Source: JAVBQG01 sp031549185 (GTDB lineage Bacteria; Synergistota; Synergistia; Synergistales; Synergistaceae). From it: DNA of 64,000 nt. The notes beneath the pieces were generated by a model. That model was not told the origin of the DNA. It saw only the letters and a list, made by a program, of their open reading frames with translations, and searched no databases. The DNA is taken from assembly GCA_031549185.1 (NCBI GenBank), contig JAVBQG010000011.1, positions 1-64,000 of the forward strand, written 5' to 3'. Position numbers and translations under genes: made by a program. This document shows, one piece after another, positions 7,320-16,364 of the stretch; position 1 is the stretch's first letter; each line of letters starts with the position of its first letter.

Positions 7320-10307
7320 GTGACGGGTGGATCTTTCGGGCGACTGTTTTTCGCCCTCCTGCTCCCCTTTTTTTTGACACCACCCTCCTATGCGGCCATC
7401 ACGAACATCAACCCGACGCAGGTACCTTTGCAGTTGCGCGCGGCGGAGGTGACCGTCGAATCGTACGGCGGTGTGGCGGAGACCTTGGTGAAGATGCGTT
7501 TTCACAACCCAAATCCGTGGCGAGTCGGGACGGAGATCGACTTTCGATTGGCCAACGGCTGCACCATAAGCAGTTTCGGTTTTGAAATGCCGGATGGTTT
7601 GATGCACAGCGGCGTGGCGGCCAACTGCCTTCAGCGTCGCCTTTTCTTCGACGATTTGAGAGAGGCCCAGAGGGATGTCCCGTTGATTCAGGAACTCCGG
7701 GACGCCTATCACAAATTCAGAATTTTCCCGATCGAAGCGGGCGAAACCCGCGAAATGGAGATGCGCCATATCGGTGATCTCCTCTCGTTTAACGCGGACG
7801 GAACGGATCTGCTCTACAACATGCCGCTCACATGGAACATGAACGATTTCTCCCTCAATCAACCCGGACTGGAAGCCGAGCGCCCCGAGGTCTCATTCGC
7901 CTTTCGAATGATCGTCCACGGAAACCAGGATACGCCCTATGCCATCGACAAGAACGGAGAAAAGCTGTTTTTTACGAAATCGGGGGATACGCATTTGTTC
8001 GAGTACACCTTCGATTCCCGCGGGGCGGAGCCGTACAACGCCGTGTTCTATACGGCCGTGAATGTGGTCGTACCCGGGGCGGGGCGGAGCGGAGGCCGTG
8101 TTCAGAACACCGATAGCGGGCAGTACTTCTATTCGACCGTGAATAGCGGAGCGCTTGCCTCTCTGATTCGTTCGAACGACGCGCCCATGCCGACCCACGT
8201 GGGTATCGCGTGGGACAGTTCGTTGAGCGGTCTTATGCGCAACCACAGCGAAGAGTTCCGGTTCCTCGACGCGTACTTCGATCGCCTCCTGTCCGCCGAG
8301 AAAGTGAAGGAGGTGCGGGTCTCTCTGCTTCGCTTCCGGAACGACGCCGAGAAGATCAGGGAGTTTGTGGTCGATCGATCGTCCGGGTGGGAGAATCTGC
8401 GCAAGGAGTTGGCATCGACCGTCTACGACGGGGCCACCAATTTTTGCGCGGCGCGTTCGGAGTTGTCGCTCCCGGCGGATGAGTGGCTCTTCTTCAGCGA
8501 CGGCCACGAGAACTACGGCCTGCACATGGAGCGAAAGCGCAACGCGCCCGTGCACACCATCGCCGCGTCGCCATATTCTTTTACGAGGAGGCTGCATCAA
8601 TTTGCCACCACCAATGGAGGGGTGTTGCTGGACCTGACGCAGCAATCCCCCTCGGAGGCTGCCGATTTTCTGCGTCTTCCCCGTGCTCGCCTGGTCGGTA
8701 TGGAAGGCACGGGTGTCGCGGACCTGCTCGCGAGCTCGCACACGATCGGAGAGAATGAAATGATCGTGATCAGCGGGCGTTCGACGACACAGGATCAGGG
8801 TTGGGTCAAACTTACATTCGCCGGGGCGGAGCGGAGTGAATCCGCCGCGACCCTCAATATTCCGGTAAACGGGGGGGCTTCGTCTCCCCTGGCCTCTCGC
8901 GAGTGGGCCCGGATGAAAATCAACGAGCTCTTTGCGGGCCACGTCCTGATCGATACGGCGAGTGTACAGCGCCTCGGGCGCGAATTCGGCGTCGTGTCTC
9001 TGGCCACTGTGCTGATGATCCCGCCTTCGGGGAGTGCGCAGCTTCAGGCACTTCCGGTTTCGCAACGGATGAGGCAGGGGGTGCAGGCCGAAGTTGCCTC
9101 CGAGGAAGGCTTTTGGAGAAATGCGAACGGCGAAAATTTGTATCCGATGGAGCGCTTGAGAGCGGAGTGGACCGGCATGCTCGATCGGATGAAGAATGCA
9201 ACGGATTCCTCGACGGAACCGGGCTCTTTGCGCAGCCCCTTTCGAATGGTAAATTCGGAATATCTTCTGTCCGACGCGCTCTGGGAGGATAGCTCCGGCC
9301 TGCTGATTCCATACGGAGACGGGGCGTCGTACATCGAGCGGCTGAGGAGCGCTCCGCAGAAGAAAGCATATGAAGTGTATCTCTCGGAGGTGTCTCGTTA
9401 CTGGAGAGATCCGAATTTTTTCCTGGATACGTCGTATGTTTTGTTCGAGTACGGCCTGCCGGACCTTGGCCTGCGCGTCCTGTCGAACTTGGTGGAGCTC
9501 GATTCAGAGAATAAATGGATTTTGCGGACGGTCGCCTATCGCTTGACGGAGTTAGGCAGCCCGCAGGCCCGCGTGATGTTCGAAAAAATATTGATGCTGG
9601 ACGAGGACGACCCCCAAAGTTATCGCGATCTCGCCATGATCTGCGCGCGGGACGGGGATGTCGGCCGGGCGATCGAACTGCTCTATTTCGTCGCGACTCA
9701 TACGTGGGGCGATGCGTACGATGGCGTGCAGCTGGCGGTCCTTCGCGACATCAGCATCGTCACCGAAGGACAGAACTTTCAGTCCGAGAAGGAGAAAATC
9801 GACCCGGCTCTGCAGGGCCTCCCCCCGGTAGACATTCGCGTGATGCTGGCGCCGGACCGCGACAATGCGGATTTGCAGATTCGACTGGCGGACGAGAAGG
9901 GCAACGTCATAAAAGACGGGCTGTTTCCCTTTGTCTACGCTCCGGGCAACGGTGCGGACGAATTGATCCTGCCGAAGGCGAAGAGCGGGAGATATTTCGT
10001 CCAGGTCGGCTATGCCGATGACCGCCGGAGGGAAGAGCGGATACCTTCGCTCGCTCTCGTCTCGCTCATTACGCACGCAGGGACGAAGTTGCAGAGTGGG
10101 TGGACCAAAACGGTGAGGCTCATGCCCAAACAGAAGGGGATGAGCGTGGCCATGGAATTCGATTTCGACGCGGATCAAGCCGCGCAACACACGGAGGCCA
10201 GCAGAAAGGCATCGGAGCAAGAGAGGAACATGATGATCGCGTTCGGGCTTTTGGTTGCCGCCGCGGTGGCCGCGGTTGTCTTCCTTGTCCCCGGGCGTCG
10301 TCGCTAA
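7320..10307 (+). CDS. Exported VIT-domain protein with TPR-like region and C-terminal anchor
   Basis: A 995-residue protein of unknown role. It has a signal peptide (residues 1-25, ending PSYAA). A VIT-like beta domain follows (about 27-155, with GGVAETLVKMRFHNPNP). Next is a von Willebrand A-like segment (about 290-440, PTHVGIAWDSSLSG and VSLLRF) and a long middle region. Helical TPR-like repeats lie at about 700-800 (YVLFEYGLPDLGLRVLSNLVELD, MLDEDDPQSYRDLAMI). It ends with one membrane helix and GRRR. The vWA MIDAS is degenerate (DSSLSG, not DxSxS), so metal binding is doubtful. The GTG start has GGGGAGG just upstream. Confidence 0.75.
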   Translation: MTGGSFGRLFFALLLPFFLTPPSYAAITNINPTQVPLQLRAAEVTVESYGGVAETLVKMRFHNPNPWRVGTEIDFRLANGCTISSFGFEMPDGLMHSGVAANCLQRRLFFDDLREAQRDVPLIQELRDAYHKFRIFPIEAGETREMEMRHIGDLLSFNADGTDLLYNMPLTWNMNDFSLNQPGLEAERPEVSFAFRMIVHGNQDTPYAIDKNGEKLFFTKSGDTHLFEYTFDSRGAEPYNAVFYTAVNVVVPGAGRSGGRVQNTDSGQYFYSTVNSGALASLIRSNDAPMPTHVGIAWDSSLSGLMRNHSEEFRFLDAYFDRLLSAEKVKEVRVSLLRFRNDAEKIREFVVDRSSGWENLRKELASTVYDGATNFCAARSELSLPADEWLFFSDGHENYGLHMERKRNAPVHTIAASPYSFTRRLHQFATTNGGVLLDLTQQSPSEAADFLRLPRARLVGMEGTGVADLLASSHTIGENEMIVISGRSTTQDQGWVKLTFAGAERSESAATLNIPVNGGASSPLASREWARMKINELFAGHVLIDTASVQRLGREFGVVSLATVLMIPPSGSAQLQALPVSQRMRQGVQAEVASEEGFWRNANGENLYPMERLRAEWTGMLDRMKNATDSSTEPGSLRSPFRMVNSEYLLSDALWEDSSGLLIPYGDGASYIERLRSAPQKKAYEVYLSEVSRYWRDPNFFLDTSYVLFEYGLPDLGLRVLSNLVELDSENKWILRTVAYRLTELGSPQARVMFEKILMLDEDDPQSYRDLAMICARDGDVGRAIELLYFVATHTWGDAYDGVQLAVLRDISIVTEGQNFQSEKEKIDPALQGLPPVDIRVMLAPDRDNADLQIRLADEKGNVIKDGLFPFVYAPGNGADELILPKAKSGRYFVQVGYADDRRREERIPSLALVSLITHAGTKLQSGWTKTVRLMPKQKGMSVAMEFDFDADQAAQHTEASRKASEQERNMMIAFGLLVAAAVAAVVFLVPGRRR

Positions 10308-10323
10308 TGTGAATCCGGTTCCC

Positions 10324-10521
10324 CTAAGGAGCGGGTTTCGGCAGGGAGTTCACGGTGCGCGCCAGATCGAGAAAAGCGCCCGATACCTCTTTCAGGGCCT
10401 GTTCCAGCCGTTCGGTCCTGTCGGCGAGCTCGCTGACGCGCACGACCGCAAGCAGGTTCGAACAGAGGGACACGGCCAGCAGCAGGACCAAAAAAAATAT
10501 CAATTTACGAGAATCGCTCAT
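10324..10521 (-). CDS. Small membrane-anchored coiled-coil protein
   Basis: A 65-residue protein with one hydrophobic helix (residues about 7-27) followed by a short amphipathic, probably coiled-coil segment (VSELADRTERLEQALKEVSG). It lies 23 bases downstream of a FxLYD-type membrane protein on the same strand and is probably the last gene of a three-gene leftward unit. Its ribosome binding site is weak. No family is recognised. Confidence 0.55.
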   Translation of the reverse strand: MSDSRKLIFFLVLLLAVSLCSNLLAVVRVSELADRTERLEQALKEVSGAFLDLARTVNSLPKPAP

Positions 10522-10544
10522 TTCAACACCGCTTTCTGCGGGAT

Positions 10545-11105
10545 CTATTTTCTGATCCCCATGATGCCCTGCAGTCGATACGAGTGGAATTGTTTCATCT
10601 CCGCGTAAGGGATGTAGACGACAAACCCCCAGGAGTCGCCGGGGTCCATGCGCTCGGTCGTCCTGTCCGTGACGGTCGCGTACGCGTTTCCTTTGGTATC
10701 GCAGAGTTCGAACGAGACCTGCACGGCGTCGAACGCATTTTGCGATCGATTGACGACGGTGCCTGAGATGAACAGGCCGTTCTCGTCGTCGCCCAGTTCG
10801 TGTTCGGCCAGGGTGAATTCCCCGCTCTCGATCACCGCTTCCCCCTCGTCGTCAGCATCGTACCCTTTGGTGTTCTCGTTCTGTAGAGCGCCGAGCGAGG
10901 CGCTTTGCGGGGGCTCGATCGACGCGTTCGGCGAGGGAGGGACCACACCCTCACTTCGCGCTTCGAGCGAAGAATCCGTCGGGCGATTGGAGAACCCGTA
11001 TTCGAAGCCGGCCAGAAAACCCACCGTGAACCCGATGCCAAAGAACAGCCCAAGCGCAACGAGCGACTTCCAGCCGATTTTGCGAAGGCGTTCCTCAGTT
11101 GTCAC
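10545..11105 (-). CDS. Membrane-anchored FxLYD-like domain protein
   Basis: The 186-residue protein has one N-terminal membrane helix (residues about 14-35), an acidic linker, and a C-terminal beta domain (about 95-180). That domain contains LFISGTVVNRSQNAFDAVQVSFELCDTKGN and a later GDSWGFVVYIP. This arrangement matches the FxLYD family of extracytoplasmic immunoglobulin-like domains, whose role is unknown. It overlaps the upstream exported-protein gene by 11 bases, so the two are translationally coupled. Confidence 0.65.
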   Translation of the reverse strand: MTTEERLRKIGWKSLVALGLFFGIGFTVGFLAGFEYGFSNRPTDSSLEARSEGVVPPSPNASIEPPQSASLGALQNENTKGYDADDEGEAVIESGEFTLAEHELGDDENGLFISGTVVNRSQNAFDAVQVSFELCDTKGNAYATVTDRTTERMDPGDSWGFVVYIPYAEMKQFHSYRLQGIMGIRK

Positions 11106-11511
11106 CGATTCTTCCCGACCTCCCGAGGACTTTCATGTAGGCCGCCTTCTTCATGCTCTTATGGTTCGGCAGATCAAGCGCGTAACTCGTACTGCTCATC
11201 CTGCCGGCGAAACCTTCGATGGAGAAGCCCGTCAGGTAAACCCCTTTCTCGGTATAGAAACTGAAGTTGGCGACGAACGACTCGCCCGTTTTGCCGGGGT
11301 TCGATATGAGGATCGTCACCACGCCCTTGCCGTCGATCCTCAGTTTGTCGTAGAGGAGCCCGGTGCCTGATATGCTGCCGGATACCCTGTAGGGCGGGAT
11401 GGACGCGTTCGCCGCGGACGCCCTGCTCTCGAGGAAGAAAAGAAACAGGAACGTTGCCAATAGAAGCAACTGGATCGATCTGGCTGTAAATTTTTGGCAG
11501 GTGGTTCGCAT
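11095..11511 (-). CDS. Small exported beta-rich protein, unknown function
   Basis: A 138-residue protein with a signal peptide (residues 1-33, ending SRASAA) and a beta-rich mature part (YRVSGSISGTGLLYDKLRIDGKG, FVANFSFYTEKGVYLTGFSIEGFAG). No family is recognised. It is the first gene of a leftward unit of three small envelope proteins. GAGGT precedes the ATG and a TATAAT-type promoter lies just upstream, back to back with the promoter of the rightward SLH protein gene. Confidence 0.6.
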   Translation of the reverse strand: MRTTCQKFTARSIQLLLLATFLFLFFLESRASAANASIPPYRVSGSISGTGLLYDKLRIDGKGVVTILISNPGKTGESFVANFSFYTEKGVYLTGFSIEGFAGRMSSTSYALDLPNHKSMKKAAYMKVLGRSGRIGDN

Positions 11512-11537
11512 GAGTCGACCTCGCTTTCTAAATACCG

Positions 11538-11564
11538 ATTATAGCGCAGATGGCGCCTGTGCAA
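11538..11564 (-). promoter_or_regulatory. Predicted sigma-70 promoter for the leftward envelope-protein unit
   Basis: Read on the minus strand, TTGCAC (11564-11559) and TATAAT (11543-11538) are 15 bases apart; shifting the -35 box to TTTGCA gives 16. It is about 27 bases upstream of the exported-protein ATG at 11511. Confidence 0.45.
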
Positions 11565-11570
11565 AATACC

Positions 11571-11599
11571 TTGGACCACTTTGAAGCAGCCATTACAAT
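11571..11599 (+). promoter_or_regulatory. Predicted sigma-70 promoter of the SLH/porin gene
   Basis: TTGGAC (11571-11576), 17 bases, TACAAT (11594-11599). It leaves a 5' untranslated leader of about 105 bases before the ATG at 11711, and the strong match fits an abundant outer-membrane protein. Confidence 0.6.
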
Positions 11600-11710
11600 T
11601 TGTACATATTAGACGGGTCTAGCGGGGGTGAACCGTAGGCGAAGGAAACGTGGACACTTCGCGGGACGCGGTACGTTAGATGCCGTCGGAAAGCGAAGGG
11701 GGTTGTGTAA

Positions 11711-13315
11711 ATGAGGAGGATGTTTTTGTTGGTGATGGTCGCGCTGTTGGTGGTCGCGACGCCTTCGTTTGCGGCGACGAATCCGTTCATGGACGTCCCG
11801 GCAAGCCACTGGGCGTACGACGCCGTCGCGCAGCTTGCGGCCAGGGGGGTGGTCTCCGGTTATCCGGACGGCTCGTACAAAGGAGCGCAACCCGCTACTC
11901 GTTACGAGATGGCCTCGGTGGTGGCCCGCGCGCTGGCGAAGGTGGACTTGGAAAAGGCCAGCAAGGAGGATGTGGAGCTGTTGAAGAAACTCGTCGTCGA
12001 ATTCAAGGACGAATTGGACGCGCTGGGAGTGAAGGTGGACCAGATCGACTCGCGCCTCGCAGTGCTCGAGAAGGACCTGGGCGGCTGGAGCCTCGCCGGT
12101 GAACTGCGCTTCGACGCGAAGTTCTCGAGCGACAACGACGAGCACGATTGGTACGCAGACGACACGGCGTTTGCAGGGAAGAACGAGTTCGACCTCAACC
12201 GCTATCGTTTCTGGATCCGCAAGCGCATTGACGAGAACACGAGTTTCACGGCGCGACTTGGTTCTGGAAACACGAACAACGGCAACGAACGGATGACGTG
12301 GGAGCACTACTATGTCACGACCAAGCTCCCGTGGGATATCGGACTCACCGTCGGCCGTTACGAATTCGACTGGGAGAGCGATCTGGGGTTCTACGCCGAC
12401 AACGAACCGTGGTTCGGCGATATCACGGCGAATACGCTCTATCTGACGAAGACGTGGGGTCTGGCGAGTTTCGCGCTTGCCTTCGCCCGCAATGGTGACG
12501 ACGGCACGATGGGCTATGACTTTAACGGCGACGGCGTGCTCGACGGCCCCGCCATCGAGCAGTTCCTGATCGCCGCCAGGGCAGACTTCGACTTCAGCGA
12601 GAAGTTCAGCGCCGGCCTGCTGGGTTACTACTTCCTGACGGACCAGGAGATCGACTACACGGTGGGCGGCCTGACGGGTGAGACGGATTCCGACTTCGGA
12701 ACGTACGGCGTCTACCTGGACTACTCGTTCACCCCGAACGTCGCGCTGAAGGGCCTCTACTACTACCAGACGCAGGGCGACACAGTCGCCCGCATCATGA
12801 GCGGGAACATAGCGGACTACGACGACTCGGCGAACGCCTGGAAGGCCATCGTCGACGTCAAGCAGGACGCGTTGAAGTTCACCAGCCTGTGGGTGGAGTA
12901 CGGACAGATGGACAACAACTTCCTCGGCAACAACAAGTTGCTGTACAACGGCCCCTACATGAACGCCTCGGTCGGGCAGAATCCGTACGCCTATGCGGGG
13001 GCGGAGATACTGCGAAATCAGCCGAACAATCTCAACACCTCGCAGATTCTGATGGTCTATGCGCAGCAGCAGTGGAACGAGAAATGGCGTTCGTTCCTGC
13101 GCTACATTCAGGTCGATTACGACACGAGCTATCTCGATGACGCGTTCGGGTGGAGTGTCGGAGTCGGATATCGCCTGAGCCCCGCGGTCGAATTCGAGTT
13201 GATGTACGACTACATCGACTACGGCGACGGCTGGATCGAGGGCGGCGTCCGCGACGCGAACTACCGCTGGGACAACGACAGCATCATTCGTTTTCGTACA
13301 TATGTAACGTTCTAG
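11711..13315 (+). CDS. SLH-domain outer-membrane beta-barrel protein (OmpM-like)
   Basis: The 534-residue protein has a signal peptide (residues 1-21) and one S-layer homology domain (about 22-75, FMDVPASHWAYDAVAQLAARGVVSGYPDGSY). A coiled-coil stalk follows (about 78-120). The rest is a long beta-barrel with alternating aromatic strands ending in phenylalanine (RTYVTF), the usual outer-membrane C-terminus. In Negativicutes and Synergistota such OmpM-type proteins tether the outer membrane to peptidoglycan polymers through SLH and act as porins. AGGGGGTT precedes the ATG, and a strong terminator follows. Confidence 0.88.
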   Translation: MRRMFLLVMVALLVVATPSFAATNPFMDVPASHWAYDAVAQLAARGVVSGYPDGSYKGAQPATRYEMASVVARALAKVDLEKASKEDVELLKKLVVEFKDELDALGVKVDQIDSRLAVLEKDLGGWSLAGELRFDAKFSSDNDEHDWYADDTAFAGKNEFDLNRYRFWIRKRIDENTSFTARLGSGNTNNGNERMTWEHYYVTTKLPWDIGLTVGRYEFDWESDLGFYADNEPWFGDITANTLYLTKTWGLASFALAFARNGDDGTMGYDFNGDGVLDGPAIEQFLIAARADFDFSEKFSAGLLGYYFLTDQEIDYTVGGLTGETDSDFGTYGVYLDYSFTPNVALKGLYYYQTQGDTVARIMSGNIADYDDSANAWKAIVDVKQDALKFTSLWVEYGQMDNNFLGNNKLLYNGPYMNASVGQNPYAYAGAEILRNQPNNLNTSQILMVYAQQQWNEKWRSFLRYIQVDYDTSYLDDAFGWSVGVGYRLSPAVEFELMYDYIDYGDGWIEGGVRDANYRWDNDSIIRFRTYVTF

Positions 13316-13336
13316 CGCAAAATCCCGGCAGTATGC

Positions 13337-13373
13337 AGGGGGGAGGGAGCCATGGGGCTTCCCCCCCTTTTTA
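13337..13373 (+). terminator. Intrinsic terminator after the SLH porin gene
   Basis: A GGGGGGAGGGAGCC / GGGCTTCCCCCCC hairpin, imperfect in the middle, is followed by a run of T. It starts about 22 bases after the stop codon and separates the porin gene from the next exported protein. Confidence 0.8.
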
Positions 13374-13503
13374 TGCGTAAAACACGTGATCGCTGCGGGA
13401 ATATCTCGCGAATATCGACGCACTTGTGTTAAACTTCGTGCATTCGCGAAGGCGCTTTTGCCCTGTCGCAAGTTAAACCATTTGTTGGAGGTTGTGCGAT
13501 ACG

Positions 13504-14274
13504 ATGAGAAACGTGCAAAAAAACAGGTATGGTGTTTTGCTGGCATTGCTCGCGCTTTTTGTGGCCGTGGGATTCGCGGGTTCCGCCGAGGCGGCGTCGA
13601 AACACGACGCGACTTTGGCCAGGTGGACTCGTTTCGAGGAGTACAAGAACGATCTGGGCGGCATCTTCCGCGTGCGTGCGACGCTCTATACCTCCGAGTA
13701 TATCGAAGCGCTCATGCAGTCCGAGGCCGAGAAAAACCTCTGGACTGCGAGCGAGCTGGAGGATTACAAATACAACTTCCTGAAGGGACTCCAGCTCGAC
13801 CAGTATATCGCCATTCACCTTGAGCTGGAGGAACTGGGCCCCACCGCGCACATGTCGCCCTTCGACGAGATGGTCACGCTGTCGATCGCCGGCAAGGATT
13901 ACAAACCGGGCGATTACGACAAACGGTTCAACTTCCCCCTGCAGGGCAAGCGCGACGGGATGGTCTTCTTTCCCCGTTACGACGAGAAGACGGGCAAACC
14001 ATTCCTAACCAAACCGATGACGCTGCGCTTTGTCATGAAGTCGGCCGTGAGCCCCATTCTCGACAGCAAGACGGTTCGCATACTCTGGGACGTACAGCCG
14101 GAGACGGCTGCCCAGCTCGCCGGAACGGCGGCCGACCGCATCGAGCTGGATCGCCTGATCAAACGCGTGGAAAAACTGTCGCAGGAAAAGCGCGACCTCG
14201 AATCGCAGCTCGAAGCCAAGAACAAGGAGCTGTCGGACGTGAACGCGCGCATCGACGAAATCCAGAAGAAATAA
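13504..14274 (+). CDS. Exported protein with C-terminal coiled coil, paralogue of the protein at 23196
   Basis: A 256-residue protein with a signal peptide (residues about 1-30, ending SAEAAS), a mixed alpha/beta domain (about 35-200) and a heptad-rich tail (RLIKRVEKLSQEKRDLESQL to the end). The domain aligns by eye with the exported protein at 23196-24365: shared layout around VTLSIAGKDYKPGDYDKRFNFPL, GMVFFP and a preceding helical stretch. No named family is recognised. The ATG is used although an in-frame TTG lies four codons earlier; GGAGG is 12 bases upstream of the ATG. Confidence 0.65.
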   Translation: MRNVQKNRYGVLLALLALFVAVGFAGSAEAASKHDATLARWTRFEEYKNDLGGIFRVRATLYTSEYIEALMQSEAEKNLWTASELEDYKYNFLKGLQLDQYIAIHLELEELGPTAHMSPFDEMVTLSIAGKDYKPGDYDKRFNFPLQGKRDGMVFFPRYDEKTGKPFLTKPMTLRFVMKSAVSPILDSKTVRILWDVQPETAAQLAGTAADRIELDRLIKRVEKLSQEKRDLESQLEAKNKELSDVNARIDEIQKK

Positions 14275-14301
14275 TATATAGCAGAGAAAACCGAATCGAA
14301 G

Positions 14302-14416
14302 AGGGAGATGCTGACCGAAACACTCAGACCATGATTTCTTTGATCGTTTTTGAGAATACAGGAGCCGCGAGGACTCACAACCGTACCTTTCGGCCCCTGA
14401 CGATAAATCAATCTTC
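14302..14416 (+). repeat. Dispersed intergenic repeat, copy 2
   Basis: The right part (14361-14416) carries GCGAGGACTCACAACCGTAC and ends TGACGATAAATCAATCTTC, matching the family end. A left end resembling GGAAGACGCTGATCGA of other copies starts near 14302. It lies wholly between the exported protein and pfkA. Confidence 0.55.
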
Positions 14417-14444
14417 AAAGACAACCTGAGGAGGCGGAGCGGTG

Positions 14445-15404
14445 ATGAAGCGTATCGGTGTGTTGACCAGTGGCGGCGACGCTCCCGGCATGAACGCGGC
14501 CATTCGCTCGGTGACGAGGACGGCCATCTACAACGACATGGAGGTCATCGGTTTTCGCCGTGGCTTCGAAGGTTTACTCGAGGGAGACGTCGTCCCCCTG
14601 TCCGTCAGCTCGGTGGGCGGCATCATTCATCGCGGGGGGACGATCCTCCGCACGGCGCGCTGCGAGCGCTTCACCAAACCGGAGGGCGTGCGCGAGGGGT
14701 TGCTGCGCTTGAAGGAGTACGACATCGACGGACTGGTGATCATCGGCGGGGACGGTTCCTTCCGCGGCGCGTGGGAGCTGCACAAGCTCGGCTTCCCGGT
14801 CATCGGCGTCCCCGGGACGATCGACAACGATATGGCGGGCACGGATTGCACGATCGGCTTCGACACCGCCTGCAATACGGCTCTGCAGTGCATCGAGAAG
14901 CTGCGCGATACCGCCTCCAGTCACGAACGCCTCTTTATCGTCGAGGTCATGGGACGGCACGCCGGTTTTCTGGCGCTCGAAGCGGCGGTGGCGGCGGGCG
15001 CCGAGTACGTTCTCGTGCCGGAGCAACCCTTCGAGATCGAGTCGCTCTGCCAGAAGTTGCACTATGCCCGCGAGCGCGGCAAATCGCACTCGTTGATCGT
15101 CGTAGCGGAGGGCGTCATGTCCGCCTCGGCGCTCGCGTCGCAGTTGAAGGATACCGGCGGCTACGACGCGCGCATCGTCGTGCTCGGACATATTCAGCGC
15201 GGCGGCAGTCCGTCGTCGTTCGACGCAGTCCTGGCCTCCCGGCTGGGAGCAGGCGCGATCGATGCCCTCGTGCGGGGAGAGTACGGCGTCATGGTCGGCC
15301 GCGAGGCCGGTAAGATCGTTGCCAACCCGCTCACAATCGCGTGGGAGAAGAAGAAAAATCTTGACGCCGATATGATGGCGCTCGTCGACATTCTCGGGAT
15401 ATGA
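14445..15404 (+). CDS. pfkA: ATP-dependent 6-phosphofructokinase
   Basis: Phosphorylates fructose 6-phosphate in glycolysis. The 319-residue protein starts MKRIGVLTSGGDAPGMNAAIRS, contains IIGGDGSFRGA and PGTIDNDMAGTD (active-site Asp) and the effector/substrate region IQRGGSPSSFDAVLASRLG. Length and sequence match the bacterial allosteric PfkA type. The ATG at 14445 is preferred to the GTG immediately before it; TGAGGAGG lies about ten bases upstream. It overlaps the following DUF4392 gene by four bases. Confidence 0.96.
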   Translation: MKRIGVLTSGGDAPGMNAAIRSVTRTAIYNDMEVIGFRRGFEGLLEGDVVPLSVSSVGGIIHRGGTILRTARCERFTKPEGVREGLLRLKEYDIDGLVIIGGDGSFRGAWELHKLGFPVIGVPGTIDNDMAGTDCTIGFDTACNTALQCIEKLRDTASSHERLFIVEVMGRHAGFLALEAAVAAGAEYVLVPEQPFEIESLCQKLHYARERGKSHSLIVVAEGVMSASALASQLKDTGGYDARIVVLGHIQRGGSPSSFDAVLASRLGAGAIDALVRGEYGVMVGREAGKIVANPLTIAWEKKKNLDADMMALVDILGI

Positions 15405-16270
15405 GCTCCGATCGATCGAGCGACAACGGTCCCGCCGATCTCGCGTTTTGCTCGCAATTGACGTCCATCGTCGCCTCCGGCATTACCGGGCGGGGACCTT
15501 CCTGTCTCTGCGAGCCGGAGGTCTGGGGGCGTGCACTGGCGCTCATAAACGGCAAAAAGAAGATCGCGATCGTCTCCGGCTTCTACGTGCCCGCCGCGGG
15601 CGCTCCAGAGACGGACGGGCCGCCCGGCGCTCTTGTGCTGGCAAGGGCGCTCCTCTCATTGGGGCATGAGACCGAAATTTGGACGGATTCGCTCTGTCTC
15701 GACTGCATGAAATGCGGCGCGCAAGCCCTGAAGATTCCGGAAGAGGTTGTCTTCGATGTTTCGAACGCAAAAAGTGGCGATTTTAAGACCGATCTGTTAA
15801 TATATCTTGAGCGTCTTGGCAGAGCTGCAGATGGCGCGTATTACAATATGCGCGGTGAGGATATATCGCAGTGGACGCCGGCGCTCGACTCGTTCGCCCT
15901 GAGCGGGAAAGTACCGGTCATCGGTATCGGCGATGGGGGCAACGAGGTTGGTATGGGCAGCCTGCTCGAGTCGCTCTCCGAAATAATGCCGGCATATTCA
16001 CCTTGTCTTTGCGTAGTTTCTTCCGACGTCTGCATACCCGTGGATGTATCGAACTGGGGTGGTTACGCACTCGTGGCGCTTCTTTCGCGTTTCGCAGGGC
16101 GATGGCTGGGCCAGACGGACGAGGAGGAGCGGGCTGTGCTTGAGGCGCTCTGCGCTTGTGGGGTGGTCGATGGCGTGAGCCGGGAGTGCCGCCTTTCGAT
16201 CGACGGCCTCCCTCTGGAGGAGCATCTGAGAATTCGGAGGGCGCTGCAGGCGATCTCCGTTGCCGATTGA
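15401..16270 (+). CDS. D-glutamate cyclase-like DUF4392 protein
   Basis: A 289-residue protein. Its hallmark is GIGDGGNEVGMGSL (residues about 180-193), preceded by IVSGFYVP near residue 60, as in DUF4392 proteins, which include the C-terminal part of mammalian D-glutamate cyclase (D-glutamate to 5-oxoproline). Two close cysteine pairs (LCLDCMKCG) lie at about residues 103-111. It is translationally coupled to pfkA (ATGA overlap). Substrate in bacteria is not established, so D-glutamate or another D-amino acid is only inferred. Confidence 0.75.
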   Translation: MSSDRSSDNGPADLAFCSQLTSIVASGITGRGPSCLCEPEVWGRALALINGKKKIAIVSGFYVPAAGAPETDGPPGALVLARALLSLGHETEIWTDSLCLDCMKCGAQALKIPEEVVFDVSNAKSGDFKTDLLIYLERLGRAADGAYYNMRGEDISQWTPALDSFALSGKVPVIGIGDGGNEVGMGSLLESLSEIMPAYSPCLCVVSSDVCIPVDVSNWGGYALVALLSRFAGRWLGQTDEEERAVLEALCACGVVDGVSRECRLSIDGLPLEEHLRIRRALQAISVAD

Positions 16271-16364
16271 CCGGGGTAAGTGTCCTTGATCTTCTGGCGA
16301 GAAATTGGCTTTGGAGGAAATCCGCACAAAAACGGAGGCTTGCCGAGGCGAAGGGTGGTTTATC

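Noticed and set aside
16270..16330. Possible further copy of the dispersed repeat (CTTCTGGCGAGAAATTGGC)
   Set aside because: The similarity is limited to a few bases and the core is missing, so it cannot be separated from chance by eye.
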